Source: Actinomycetota bacterium
Lineage (GTDB): Bacteria; Actinomycetota; Actinomycetes; Propionibacteriales; Propionibacteriaceae
NCBI GenBank assembly: GCA_016213595.1
Contig: JACRAA010000107.1
Location: 1 to 5,605, forward strand
Length of the DNA: 5,605 bases
Direction of reading: 5' to 3'
Position 1 is the stretch's first letter. The number at the start of each line of letters is the position of its first letter. Both the position numbers and the translations under genes were made by a program. The notes below the pieces were generated by a model. The model was not told where the DNA came from. It searched no databases and saw only the letters and a list, made by a program, of their open reading frames with translations. Shown here piece after piece: positions 1 through 5,588 of the stretch.

Positions 1-729
1 CGCAACCCGGACGGCTCGTGGGTCGGGATCAACGGCCGGCCCGAGTACGTACGCAGGGCGTGCGAGGCCTCGTTGCAGCGGCTCGGCGTGGACGTGATCG
101 ACCTGTACTACCAGCACCGGGTCGACCGGACCGTACCCGTGGAGGACACCTGGGGCGCGTTGAAGGAGCTCGTCGAGGCGGGCAAGGTACGACACCTCGG
201 CATCTCGGAGGCCGCGCCCGCCACCATCCGCCGCGCCCACGCCGTACATCCCGTCACCGCCGTCCAGACGGAGTGGTCGCTGTGGACCCGCGACCCCGAG
301 GAGAACGGAGTGCTGGCGACGGTACGGGAGCTCGGCATCGGGTTCGTGCCGTACTCGCCGCTCGGCCGGGGCTTCCTGTCGGGACGGATCCGCAGCATCG
401 ACGACATGGAGCCGGGTGACACCCGGCGGAACTACCCCCGGTTCCAGGGCGAGAACTTCGCGAAGAACCTCGAGCTGGTCGAGCGGATCAGCGAGATCGC
501 CCAGGAGAAGCAGGTCACCGCGTCCCAGCTGGCGCTCGCGTGGGTCCTGGCCCAAGGCGACGACGTCGTCCCTATCCCGGGCACGAAGCACGTCGACTAC
601 CTGCTCGAGAACCTCGGGGCCCTCGACGTCCAGCTCACCGCCGACGACCTCGCCCGGATCGAGGCGGCCGCGCCCTTCGGCACCACGGCTGGCGACCGCT
701 ACCCCGACATGTCGACGGTCAACGCCTGA
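1..729 (+). CDS. Aldo/keto reductase, C-terminal part (5' end outside window)
   Basis: NAD(P)H-dependent oxidoreductase of the aldo/keto reductase superfamily, a soluble TIM-barrel enzyme that reduces aldehydes or ketones to alcohols. The frame is open from base 1 to the TGA at 727-729, giving 242 residues. Members of this type are usually about 325-330 residues, so some 85 N-terminal residues, including the expected catalytic Asp, Tyr and Lys, lie to the left of the window. What is seen: the catalytic His in YYQHR (fragment residue 39), the LGIS strand (66-69), VPYSPLGRGFLSG (116-128), and the cofactor-binding loop IPGTK (192-196) followed by LLEN (201-204). These details resemble the AKR13/YakC-like group more than the AKR5 type encoded at 1957-2808. 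Valine codon GTA is used five times, each time followed by C. The TTG at 73 is an internal codon, not a start. The gene converges on the short-chain dehydrogenase at 1026-1850. The superfamily call is firm; the substrate is unknown. Confidence 0.95.
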   Translation, partial: RNPDGSWVGINGRPEYVRRACEASLQRLGVDVIDLYYQHRVDRTVPVEDTWGALKELVEAGKVRHLGISEAAPATIRRAHAVHPVTAVQTEWSLWTRDPEENGVLATVRELGIGFVPYSPLGRGFLSGRIRSIDDMEPGDTRRNYPRFQGENFAKNLELVERISEIAQEKQVTASQLALAWVLAQGDDVVPIPGTKHVDYLLENLGALDVQLTADDLARIEAAAPFGTTAGDRYPDMSTVNA

Positions 730-756
730 AGGGTGTGGATAGGCAACGCGTGAAGG
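720..756 (+). repeat. Imperfect 24-bp direct repeat across the stop codon
   Basis: CAACGCCTGAAGG (720-732) recurs as CAACGCGTGAAGG (744-756) with one mismatch, 24 bp apart. The first copy contains the TGA stop of the aldo/keto reductase gene. Similarity fades after the 13-mer. It looks like a small duplication of the gene's 3' end, possibly by slippage. The second copy is followed by AAGGAGGT (753-760), a perfect Shine-Dalgarno string with no start codon at a useful distance. Confidence 0.5.
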
Positions 757-803
757 AGGTCTCGACCCACCGGCCTCTCAAGGGTCTGTGGTTCCGCGAA
801 TGA

Positions 804-833
804 AGGCCGTGGCAGGCCGTGGCAGGACGTGTC
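804..833 (+). repeat. Three 10-bp tandem repeats
   Basis: AGGCCGTGGC occurs at 804-813 and exactly again at 814-823. A third copy with two changes, AGGACGTGTC, follows at 824-833. The array runs directly into the left arm of the large palindrome. It is non-coding and its function is unknown. Confidence 0.6.
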
Positions 834-926
834 GGTTCACCATGTTAAGTGGGTGGACTGTACGTTCTCATGGCAGATCGGGCATGAGAACCTCCCACAT
901 ACCCACTTAACATGGTGAACCGCACG
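828..926. repeat. Large imperfect palindrome between convergent genes
   Basis: Bases 833-854 are the exact reverse complement of 901-922, giving 22 uninterrupted pairs. The stem extends outward by four more pairs (828-831 with 923-926) if T832 is bulged out. Inside, nine unpaired bases on each side (855-863 and 892-900) are followed by a second perfect 9-bp stem, GTTCTCATG (864-872) with CATGAGAAC (883-891), around a 10-base loop (873-882). The symmetry axis lies at 877/878. The arms are about 50% G+C, clearly lower than the surrounding DNA. Neither side is followed by a T-run, so this is not a standard intrinsic terminator, although its place between two gene 3' ends would suit a bidirectional terminator. 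A small non-autonomous inverted-repeat element is equally possible. I saw no target-site duplication and no coding capacity. The palindrome is certain; its role is not. Confidence 0.9.
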
Positions 927-1025
927 GCCCCCAGGCAGACGGCGCCGGAGGCTGCCGCAGACCGCATAGCGACGAGCAGCCGTCAGCGACACGACCTCAC
1001 CAACACCAAGGTGACCTCACTGCAC

Positions 1026-1850
1026 CTAGACCCCCGTACGGCTGCTGACCTCTTCCCAGGCGTCCAGCTCGGCACGACGGGCGTCGAGCTCGGCCCGGAA
1101 CATGTCGACGGTCGGCGCACCCAGGACCAGGACCGCCGGCGGGTTGGGGCTCTCGACGGCCGTGATCATCGCCTGGGCGGCCTTCGCCGGGTCGCCGCCG
1201 CGGCTGGGGTTCGAGGTGTCGTTCTCCTTGCGGCGCTTCCCGGCGGTCTCGGCGTAGTCGTCGATAGGCTCCGGCGACTGCTTGAGAGAGCGTCCGCCGA
1301 AGTCCGTACGGAACCCGCCCGGCTCGACGACGATGACGGAGATCCCGAGCGGCTCGAGCTCCTTGCGCAGCGAGCCGGACATGCCCTCAAGGGCGCCCTT
1401 CACCGCCGCGTAGTAGCCGGAGCCGGCGGGCGTGATCCGTACAGCGATGGACGAGATGTTCACGATCGCGCCGCTGCGGCGGGCCCGCATGCCCGGCAGG
1501 ACGGCCTTGATGAGGTTGACCGGACCGAAGAAGTTCGTCGCGAACAGCTCCTCGACATCGGCCGGGTGACCCTCCTCGACGGCCGAGCGGTACCCGTACC
1601 CGGCGTTGTTCACGAGCACGTCGATCTGCCCGAACCTCTCGATCGCTGACTCGACGGCCTCCGCGATCTGCGCCTGGTCCGTGACGTCGAGCGAGACGCC
1701 GAAGGCGTGGCCCGGGTAGCGGCTGAGCAGGTCCTCGACGTCGCGCAGGCTGCGAGCCGTGACGACCACCTGCTTACCGGCCCGCAGCAGCGCTTCGGCG
1801 AGGTGCCGGCCGAGGCCGGTGGAGCAGCCGGTGATGAACCATGTGGACAT
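1026..1850 (-). CDS. Classical short-chain dehydrogenase/reductase (SDR)
   Basis: NAD(P)-dependent oxidoreductase with a single Rossmann-fold domain, 274 residues, slightly longer than the usual 250. Visible motifs are the glycine-rich cofactor loop TGCSTGLG (7-14), Arg33 after the second strand (this basic residue favours NADP(H)), LDVTD (54-58), NNAG (81-84), the catalytic tetrad Asn106, Ser134, Tyr147 and Lys151 (YxxxK), and PGG at 177-179. All catalytic residues are present, so the enzyme should be active. It is cytosolic; no signal peptide or membrane segment is seen. The C-terminus has a short repeat, RAELDAR then RAELDAW (259-265 region). The ATG at 1848-1850 is preceded by AGGA (1859-1862 on the + strand) with 8 bases of spacing, which supports this start. 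The stop is TAG. The gene lies 106 bp downstream of the aldo/keto reductase on the same strand and may be co-transcribed with it. The substrate cannot be told from the sequence. Confidence 0.95.
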   Translation of the reverse strand: MSTWFITGCSTGLGRHLAEALLRAGKQVVVTARSLRDVEDLLSRYPGHAFGVSLDVTDQAQIAEAVESAIERFGQIDVLVNNAGYGYRSAVEEGHPADVEELFATNFFGPVNLIKAVLPGMRARRSGAIVNISSIAVRITPAGSGYYAAVKGALEGMSGSLRKELEPLGISVIVVEPGGFRTDFGGRSLKQSPEPIDDYAETAGKRRKENDTSNPSRGGDPAKAAQAMITAVESPNPPAVLVLGAPTVDMFRAELDARRAELDAWEEVSSRTGV

Positions 1851-1857
1851 TCGCTGA

Positions 1858-1917
1858 GTCCTGTCTGCGCGAAGAGTGGCGGCCGCGCGTGCTCGTACAC
1901 GTCCTGTCCTGCCACTC
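1858..1917 (-). promoter_or_regulatory. Possible stem-loop in the reductase-SDR gap
   Basis: GAGTGGC (1874-1880) is complementary to GCCACTC (1911-1917), with a smaller CGTG/CACG pair nested inside (1888-1891 with 1898-1901). GTCCTGTC occurs twice (1858-1865 and 1901-1908), the first copy covering the SDR gene's AGGA site. A TAGGCT on the - strand (1921-1926) fits a -10 pattern but has no convincing -35. It may be an attenuating or processing hairpin between the two genes, or chance; no T-run follows. Confidence 0.25.
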
Positions 1918-1956
1918 GCGAGCCTAGTGAAGCGGGCGGCGAGCGGGTCGTCGCCC

Positions 1957-2808
1957 TCAGATGTCGAGCGTACGGGCGGACAGGGCGCGGACCATGTGTG
2001 GGTCTCGATGGTCGAAGAACTGGCTGGCGCCCCTGTCGAGCGTCGCGATCTCGGCCAGCTCGTGGTCGGTGAGCGTGAAGTCGAACACGTCGAGGTTCTC
2101 CGCCATGCGCTCGGGACGTACCGTCTTGGGGATCACGACGACACCGCGCTGGACGAGCCACCGCAGGACGAGCTGCCCCACCGACTTGCCGTGCGCCCGG
2201 GCGATGGCTGTCAGCGTCGGGTTGGTGAACAGGTTGTTGCGGCCCTCGGCGAACGGCCCCCATGACTCGATCTGTACGCCCTCGCCGGCCATGAGCTTCT
2301 GGTCGGCGACCCGCTGGTGGAACGGGTGCGTCTCGACCTGGTTCACCGCAGGTACGACGTCGTTGTGGTCGATGAGGTCGATGAGGCGGTCGGCGTGGAA
2401 GTTGGAGACGCCGATCGCGCGGGACAGCTTCTCGTCGGCGATCTTCTCCATGTCGCGCCAGGCGCCGTACACGTCGCCGTACGGCTGGTGGATCAGGTAC
2501 AGGTCCAAGTGGTCCAGGCCGAGGCGCTGCAGCGAGCGCTCGAACGCAGCGCGCGCCTTGCCCTGGGCGACGTCCTGGACCCACAGCTTGGTGGTGACGA
2601 ACAGCTGGTGGCGCGGGACGCCGCTCCCGGCGATCGCGCGTCCGACGGCCTCCTCGTTTAGGTACGACGCGGCGGTGTCGATCGCCCGGTAGCCGGCGGC
2701 GAGGGCGTCTGTGACGGCCCGCTCGCACTCGGCGGGGTCGGCGATCTGGAAGACGCCGAAGCCGAGGATCGGCATCTCGACGCCGTTGTTGAGGGTCACC
2801 GTACGCAT
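1957..2808 (-). CDS. Aldo/keto reductase, AKR5-like (diketogluconate reductase type)
   Basis: NADPH-dependent carbonyl reductase with a TIM-barrel fold, 283 residues, a normal full length for bacterial AKR5-type enzymes (2,5-diketo-D-gluconate reductase, YvgN/YtbE-like), which mostly reduce small aldehydes, dicarbonyls and sugar ketones. The catalytic tetrad is complete: Asp44 and Tyr49 in IDTAASY, Lys74 in TTKLW, and His107 in LIHQP. GVSNF (133-137) and NQVE (156-159) are typical. The NADPH loop is IPKTVRPERMAEN (226-238), with Lys228, Arg234 and Asn238 at the usual places. The ATG at 2806-2808 has a good Shine-Dalgarno, AGGAAAGGA (2815-2823 on the + strand), 6 bases upstream, and that site is partly inside an inverted repeat described separately. 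The stop is TGA at 1957-1959. The gene lies upstream of the SDR gene on the same strand. It is of a different subgroup from the reductase fragment at 1-729, so the two are not a recent duplication. The exact substrate is unknown. Confidence 0.95.
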   Translation of the reverse strand: MRTVTLNNGVEMPILGFGVFQIADPAECERAVTDALAAGYRAIDTAASYLNEEAVGRAIAGSGVPRHQLFVTTKLWVQDVAQGKARAAFERSLQRLGLDHLDLYLIHQPYGDVYGAWRDMEKIADEKLSRAIGVSNFHADRLIDLIDHNDVVPAVNQVETHPFHQRVADQKLMAGEGVQIESWGPFAEGRNNLFTNPTLTAIARAHGKSVGQLVLRWLVQRGVVVIPKTVRPERMAENLDVFDFTLTDHELAEIATLDRGASQFFDHRDPHMVRALSARTLDI

Positions 2809-2809
2809 G

Positions 2810-2841
2810 CTGGGTCCTTTCCTGCGGATCGTTGGACCCAG
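2810..2841 (-). promoter_or_regulatory. Inverted repeat overlapping the reductase ribosome binding site
   Basis: CTGGGTCC (2810-2817) and GGACCCAG (2834-2841) are perfect 8-bp complements separated by 16 bases. In the - strand transcript the 3' arm takes in the GGA of the Shine-Dalgarno and ends one base before the ATG, while AGGAAA stays in the loop. It could be an RNA hairpin that tunes translation, or a DNA operator. A related half-site, AGGTCC on the - strand, lies at 2869-2874. The geometry is certain; the function is inferred. Confidence 0.45.
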
Positions 2842-2914
2842 TGGACTCTCTTCTACGCGCGCACGGAAGGACCTGGGGTACCCGCAACAGCAGTACCTGT
2901 TCCCAATGCCCGGA

Positions 2915-2944
2915 CGGCGGCTAGCCTCGCGTCAGCGGCCGCCG
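2915..2944 (-). terminator. Candidate hairpin terminator after the membrane protein gene
   Basis: CGGCGGC (2915-2921) pairs perfectly with GCCGCCG (2938-2944) over a 16-base loop. It begins about 27 bases past the TGA of the membrane protein gene on the - strand. No T-run follows, which is common for proposed terminators in GC-rich actinobacteria but also makes the call weak; a 7-bp G+C stem arises easily by chance here. Confidence 0.25.
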
Positions 2945-2970
2945 GACACTGGCCGAAGCCTCTCGCTCGC

Positions 2971-3921
2971 TCACCGCATCGGAGCAGCCTCCACGAGACG
3001 TTCTGCCGGGGACGGCGGCCAGCAGACCGTGCACTGTGCGCGGCGGTGGATCCAGTACCGGAACCCCGCCAGGGCGACGCCGGTGCCGGACAGGGTCCAG
3101 GCGGTGTAGAAGAGGGCGAAGACCCAGCCCATGAGGTCGCTCCCCGGGGACCAGGAGAGGCCGTTGCTGAACAGGCTGCTCACCGAGCCGAAGGCCGCGG
3201 GCGCGAAGGTCATCGCGAGGAGGCTGCCCACCACTACGCCACCGAGGCCAAGCAGCGCCCGGAGCCAGGCCGGTCCGCGGTCGAGCATGAGGACGGTGGC
3301 CAGCGCCAGGAGCAGGATGCCGGCGCACGCCATCACCAGCTGCAGAACGGGGTCGACGTCGACCCGCCCACCGGTGGTGCCCACAGTTCCGCCCAAGAGC
3401 CACGTCACGCGCAGCAGCGGATACGGCAGGGCGAACACGACGCCGACCACCGCGGGCCACCACGGAATCCGGGCCAGGGGGCCCGGGCGCCAGCGTCCGC
3501 ACGCCGGGCATCGCCCTTGGAGCGCGTGACGAGCGTCGATGACCGGCTGGGCTGCCGACAGGGCTCCGGCCAGGAGGAGCAGCCTCAGCCCGAACCCCTC
3601 ACCGTCCAAGGGCAGCGGCACAAGACGCACGATGCGGAGAGCGTCGAAGAGCAGGGCGCTAGCCGACCAGCCCGTCGCGATGAACAGGAACGCGACGAGC
3701 GGTGGCGCCACCCCCGACGTGGCACCGGGGCTGAGGCCGACGAGGGCCACGACGACCACGAGTGCGACCGCGACCCACGGGACGGCGAGCGGGACCGTAC
3801 CCACTCCGTAGTCGGGGACCCGCCCATCCGTACGGAAGGTGAGCATCACCACCGCGGCGGCCGCTGCAACCAGGGCGAGCGCGACCGGCACGATCCGATG
3901 GTAGTCACGCTGGGCTGTCAT
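2971..3921 (-). CDS. Polytopic membrane protein with two CxxC motifs, function unknown
   Basis: I do not recognise this 316-residue protein. Hydrophobic stretches suggest about eight membrane helices, near residues 10-28, 44-63, 73-92, 110-127, 154-175, 190-212, 221-243 and 263-287. Arg-rich segments (131-151 and 288-294) and the short N-terminus fit the positive-inside rule with both ends in the cytoplasm. Two cysteine pairs stand out: CPAC (138-141) in the loop after helix 4, and CTVC (297-300) just after the last helix. Both fall on the predicted cytoplasmic face and could together bind a metal such as zinc, or act as redox pairs; this is inference. No transporter, kinase or enzyme signature is visible. 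The ATG at 3919-3921 is well supported by AGGAG (3929-3933 on the + strand) with 7 bases of spacing. The stop is TGA at 2971-2973. It sits 188 bp downstream of the MATE transporter gene and 162 bp upstream of the AKR5-like gene, all on one strand. Confidence 0.85.
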   Translation of the reverse strand: MTAQRDYHRIVPVALALVAAAAAVVMLTFRTDGRVPDYGVGTVPLAVPWVAVALVVVVALVGLSPGATSGVAPPLVAFLFIATGWSASALLFDALRIVRLVPLPLDGEGFGLRLLLLAGALSAAQPVIDARHALQGRCPACGRWRPGPLARIPWWPAVVGVVFALPYPLLRVTWLLGGTVGTTGGRVDVDPVLQLVMACAGILLLALATVLMLDRGPAWLRALLGLGGVVVGSLLAMTFAPAAFGSVSSLFSNGLSWSPGSDLMGWVFALFYTAWTLSGTGVALAGFRYWIHRRAQCTVCWPPSPAERLVEAAPMR

Positions 3922-4109
3922 GGCGGGTCTCCTGCCTCACTCGACTCAGCTTGTCGACCGGGAGCCGCAGACTGCGGGCGGCGGGACCACGGCGGGAAGA
4001 TCACCGGCCAGGTCGATGCGCGAGCACGCAGCAGCGGTACCCACGCAGACCACGCTAAGCCTCCGCCTTCGGCTCCGCAGCCGACGCGGTGGTTTCCATC
4101 GCCTGCGAG
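3922..4109. other. Gap between MATE and membrane protein genes
   Basis: No gene is seen. Besides the AGGAG site of the downstream gene it holds two minor dyads: TCGAC/GTCGA (3941-3945 with 3953-3957), just upstream of that site, and CCGCA/TGCGG (3965-3969 with 3973-3977) with a 3-base loop. A TAGCGT on the - strand (4052-4057) fits a loose -10 pattern without a -35. I see no clear terminator or promoter, so read-through from the MATE gene is possible. Confidence 0.4.
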
Positions 4110-5552
4110 CTACCCCGCGGGCTGCAGGACGGCCCGTACGAGAACCGGTGCGTCGTCACGCCTCGCCAGACGTCTGTGGTGGATCGTCCACGCGACGCCG
4201 AGGGGCACGAGCGCGCCGACCCAGGCGAGGGGCGCTGCGAGGCAGGCGCCGAGGAACCCCATGCGGTCGACCAGGTACAGCCCGACGAACGACCGGGCGA
4301 GGAGCTCCATGACGCCCGCGATGGTGGGTACGGCCGTGATGCCGAGCCCCTGCAGCGCGTTGCGGCACACGAAGAGCAGCGCCAGCACGGCGTACAGGCT
4401 TCCGTTGATCACCAGGTACCTGTGAGCCATCGCCACGACATGGTCCGAGCCCGCTCCCACGAACAGCCGGACGAGACTGGTCCCGAACAGTACGAGCACC
4501 AGGCCGAGCGCGACACCGAAGCCGAGGGCGAGACCGCCCGCCCTGAAGACCCCCATCCGGACGCGCGCCCACTGCCCGGCGCCGCGGTTCTGGGCGACGT
4601 ACGTGCTCAGCGCGACGCCGATCGAGATCAGGGGCGTGACCGCCGCCTGGTCGAGCCTCACCGCTGCCGTGAACGCGGCGACCGCTTCGGTCCCGAGCTT
4701 GTTGATCCCGTACTGCAGCACGGCCGCGCCGACGGCGATGATCGACATCTGGAAGCCGAAGGTCAGGCCGAGCTTCGTGGACTCGCCGAGCTCCTCACGC
4801 CGGATCCGCCAGTCGTCACGGCTCAGCAGCAGGTCCGGCATCCGCCGGATGACGAGGATGAGGCAGCACGCGGTCGAGATCCCCTGGGCGATGACCGTCG
4901 CGAGCGCCGCGCCGCCGACCCCGAAGTGGAACACGGCGATGAAGAGGACGACGAGGCCGCCGTTCAACAGGCACGCGACCACCAGGAAGAGCAGGGGCGT
5001 CCGGCTGTCCCCGAGCGCGCGGATCACGGAGCTGAGGAAGTTGAACGCCACCGTGGCGGCCGCACCGCCGAACAGGACCGCCAGGAAGGCCTCGGCGTTC
5101 CCCATCAGCTCGGGCGGGGTTCCCATCCAGGTGAGCAGCGTCCGCGCACCCAGCGTGCCGATCAGGGTGATGGCGACCGCGATACCCCCGCTGATGAGGA
5201 TGCCGGACACCACAGCACGACGCATCGCGGCGAGGTTGCCGGCGCCGAACGCCTTGGCGACCGGAATGCTCACGCCCGCTGACGCGCCCATCGCGAACCC
5301 GATGAGCAGGAACTGCAGGCTCCCGGACGCGCCGACGGACGCCAGCGCATCGACGCCGAGCAGACGGCCGACGACCGCCGCGTCCGTCACGGCGTAGAGC
5401 TGCTGGAACAGGTTCCCCACCAGCAGGGGGAGCGTGAACGCGATGATGACGCGCAGAGGCGACCCGGAGGTCAAGTTCCTAGTAATGACAAGACTTTCGA
5501 GGAGTGTGGGTAGGACAGGAGTACGGGTCGCCGACATGCGCACAATGGGCAC
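4110..5552 (-). CDS. MATE-family multidrug efflux transporter
   Basis: Integral inner-membrane antiporter of the MATE family (NorM/MepA/DinF relatives), which exports drugs or toxic organic compounds in exchange for Na+ or H+. It has 480 residues, against a usual 440-460, with about twelve hydrophobic segments in two halves. Family hallmarks are LTSGSPLRVI (27-36), GNLFQQLYAVTDAAVVGRLLG (starting at 46), RALGDSRTPL (178-187), AQNRGAG (320-326) and RNALQGLG (397-404) followed by ELLAR (416-420). Conserved similarity begins near residue 26, so the first 25 residues are an extension and the start is uncertain. Possible starts are GTG at 5552, GTG at 5543 and ATG at 5537; none has a clear Shine-Dalgarno. 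Codons 19-27 (about 5472-5498) are unusually A/T-rich for this gene (GAA, AGT, CTT, ATT, ACT, AGG, TTG). The stop is TAG. The first gene of the leftward set; substrate unknown. Confidence 0.93.
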   Translation of the reverse strand: MPIVRMSATRTPVLPTLLESLVITRNLTSGSPLRVIIAFTLPLLVGNLFQQLYAVTDAAVVGRLLGVDALASVGASGSLQFLLIGFAMGASAGVSIPVAKAFGAGNLAAMRRAVVSGILISGGIAVAITLIGTLGARTLLTWMGTPPELMGNAEAFLAVLFGGAAATVAFNFLSSVIRALGDSRTPLLFLVVACLLNGGLVVLFIAVFHFGVGGAALATVIAQGISTACCLILVIRRMPDLLLSRDDWRIRREELGESTKLGLTFGFQMSIIAVGAAVLQYGINKLGTEAVAAFTAAVRLDQAAVTPLISIGVALSTYVAQNRGAGQWARVRMGVFRAGGLALGFGVALGLVLVLFGTSLVRLFVGAGSDHVVAMAHRYLVINGSLYAVLALLFVCRNALQGLGITAVPTIAGVMELLARSFVGLYLVDRMGFLGACLAAPLAWVGALVPLGVAWTIHHRRLARRDDAPVLVRAVLQPAG

Positions 5553-5582
5553 GACAACGGCGGGATGCTCAGATGAAACGTT

Positions 5583-5588
5583 ATCCTA
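5583..5588 (-). promoter_or_regulatory. Candidate -10 element of the MATE gene
   Basis: On the - strand this reads TAGGAT, a good match to the actinobacterial TAnnnT -10 pattern. It lies about 30 bases before the first possible start codon. At a 17-base spacing the -35 would fall just beyond the window edge, so it cannot be checked. The next bases include the palindrome AACGTT (5577-5582), the core of many LacI-type operators. GGGTAGGA also occurs inverted at 5508-5515, matching TCCTACCC at 5584-5591. Confidence 0.4.

Noticed and set aside
800..910. 36-codon open frame starting at ATG 800 and ending in the palindrome
   Set aside because: There is no ribosome site near the ATG and it runs through tandem repeats and a hairpin. 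The AAGGAGGT at 753-760 is about 40 bases away, too far to serve it.
833..922. Palindrome as the end of an insertion sequence
   Set aside because: No transposase or remnant lies within or beside it and no flanking duplication was seen, so only a non-autonomous element remains possible.
1060..1101. 21-bp tandem similarity encoding RAELDAR/RAELDAW in the SDR C-terminus
   Set aside because: A charged helical repeat at this place is, to my knowledge, usual in this SDR subgroup, so it is not treated as a new duplication.
912..1649. 245-residue open frame on the + strand
   Set aside because: It lies antisense to the SDR gene, which has every family motif. It starts inside the palindrome arm, has no ribosome site, and its translation is low-complexity and Arg/Asp-rich, as expected from the reverse frame of a GC-rich gene.
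1610..2887. 425-residue open frame on the - strand spanning two genes
   Set aside because: It runs out of frame through both the SDR and AKR5-like genes. Its product is Arg/Pro-rich without domains, while the other frame gives two clean enzymes.
3046..4425. 459-residue open frame on the + strand
   Set aside because: It crosses the membrane protein gene, the gap and the MATE gene in antisense and is rich in Gln, Glu, Arg and Pro, typical of a shadow frame.
4089..5282. 397-residue open frame on the + strand
   Set aside because: It is antisense to the MATE gene; its hydrophilic, Asp/Glu/Arg-rich composition is the mirror of a hydrophobic protein.
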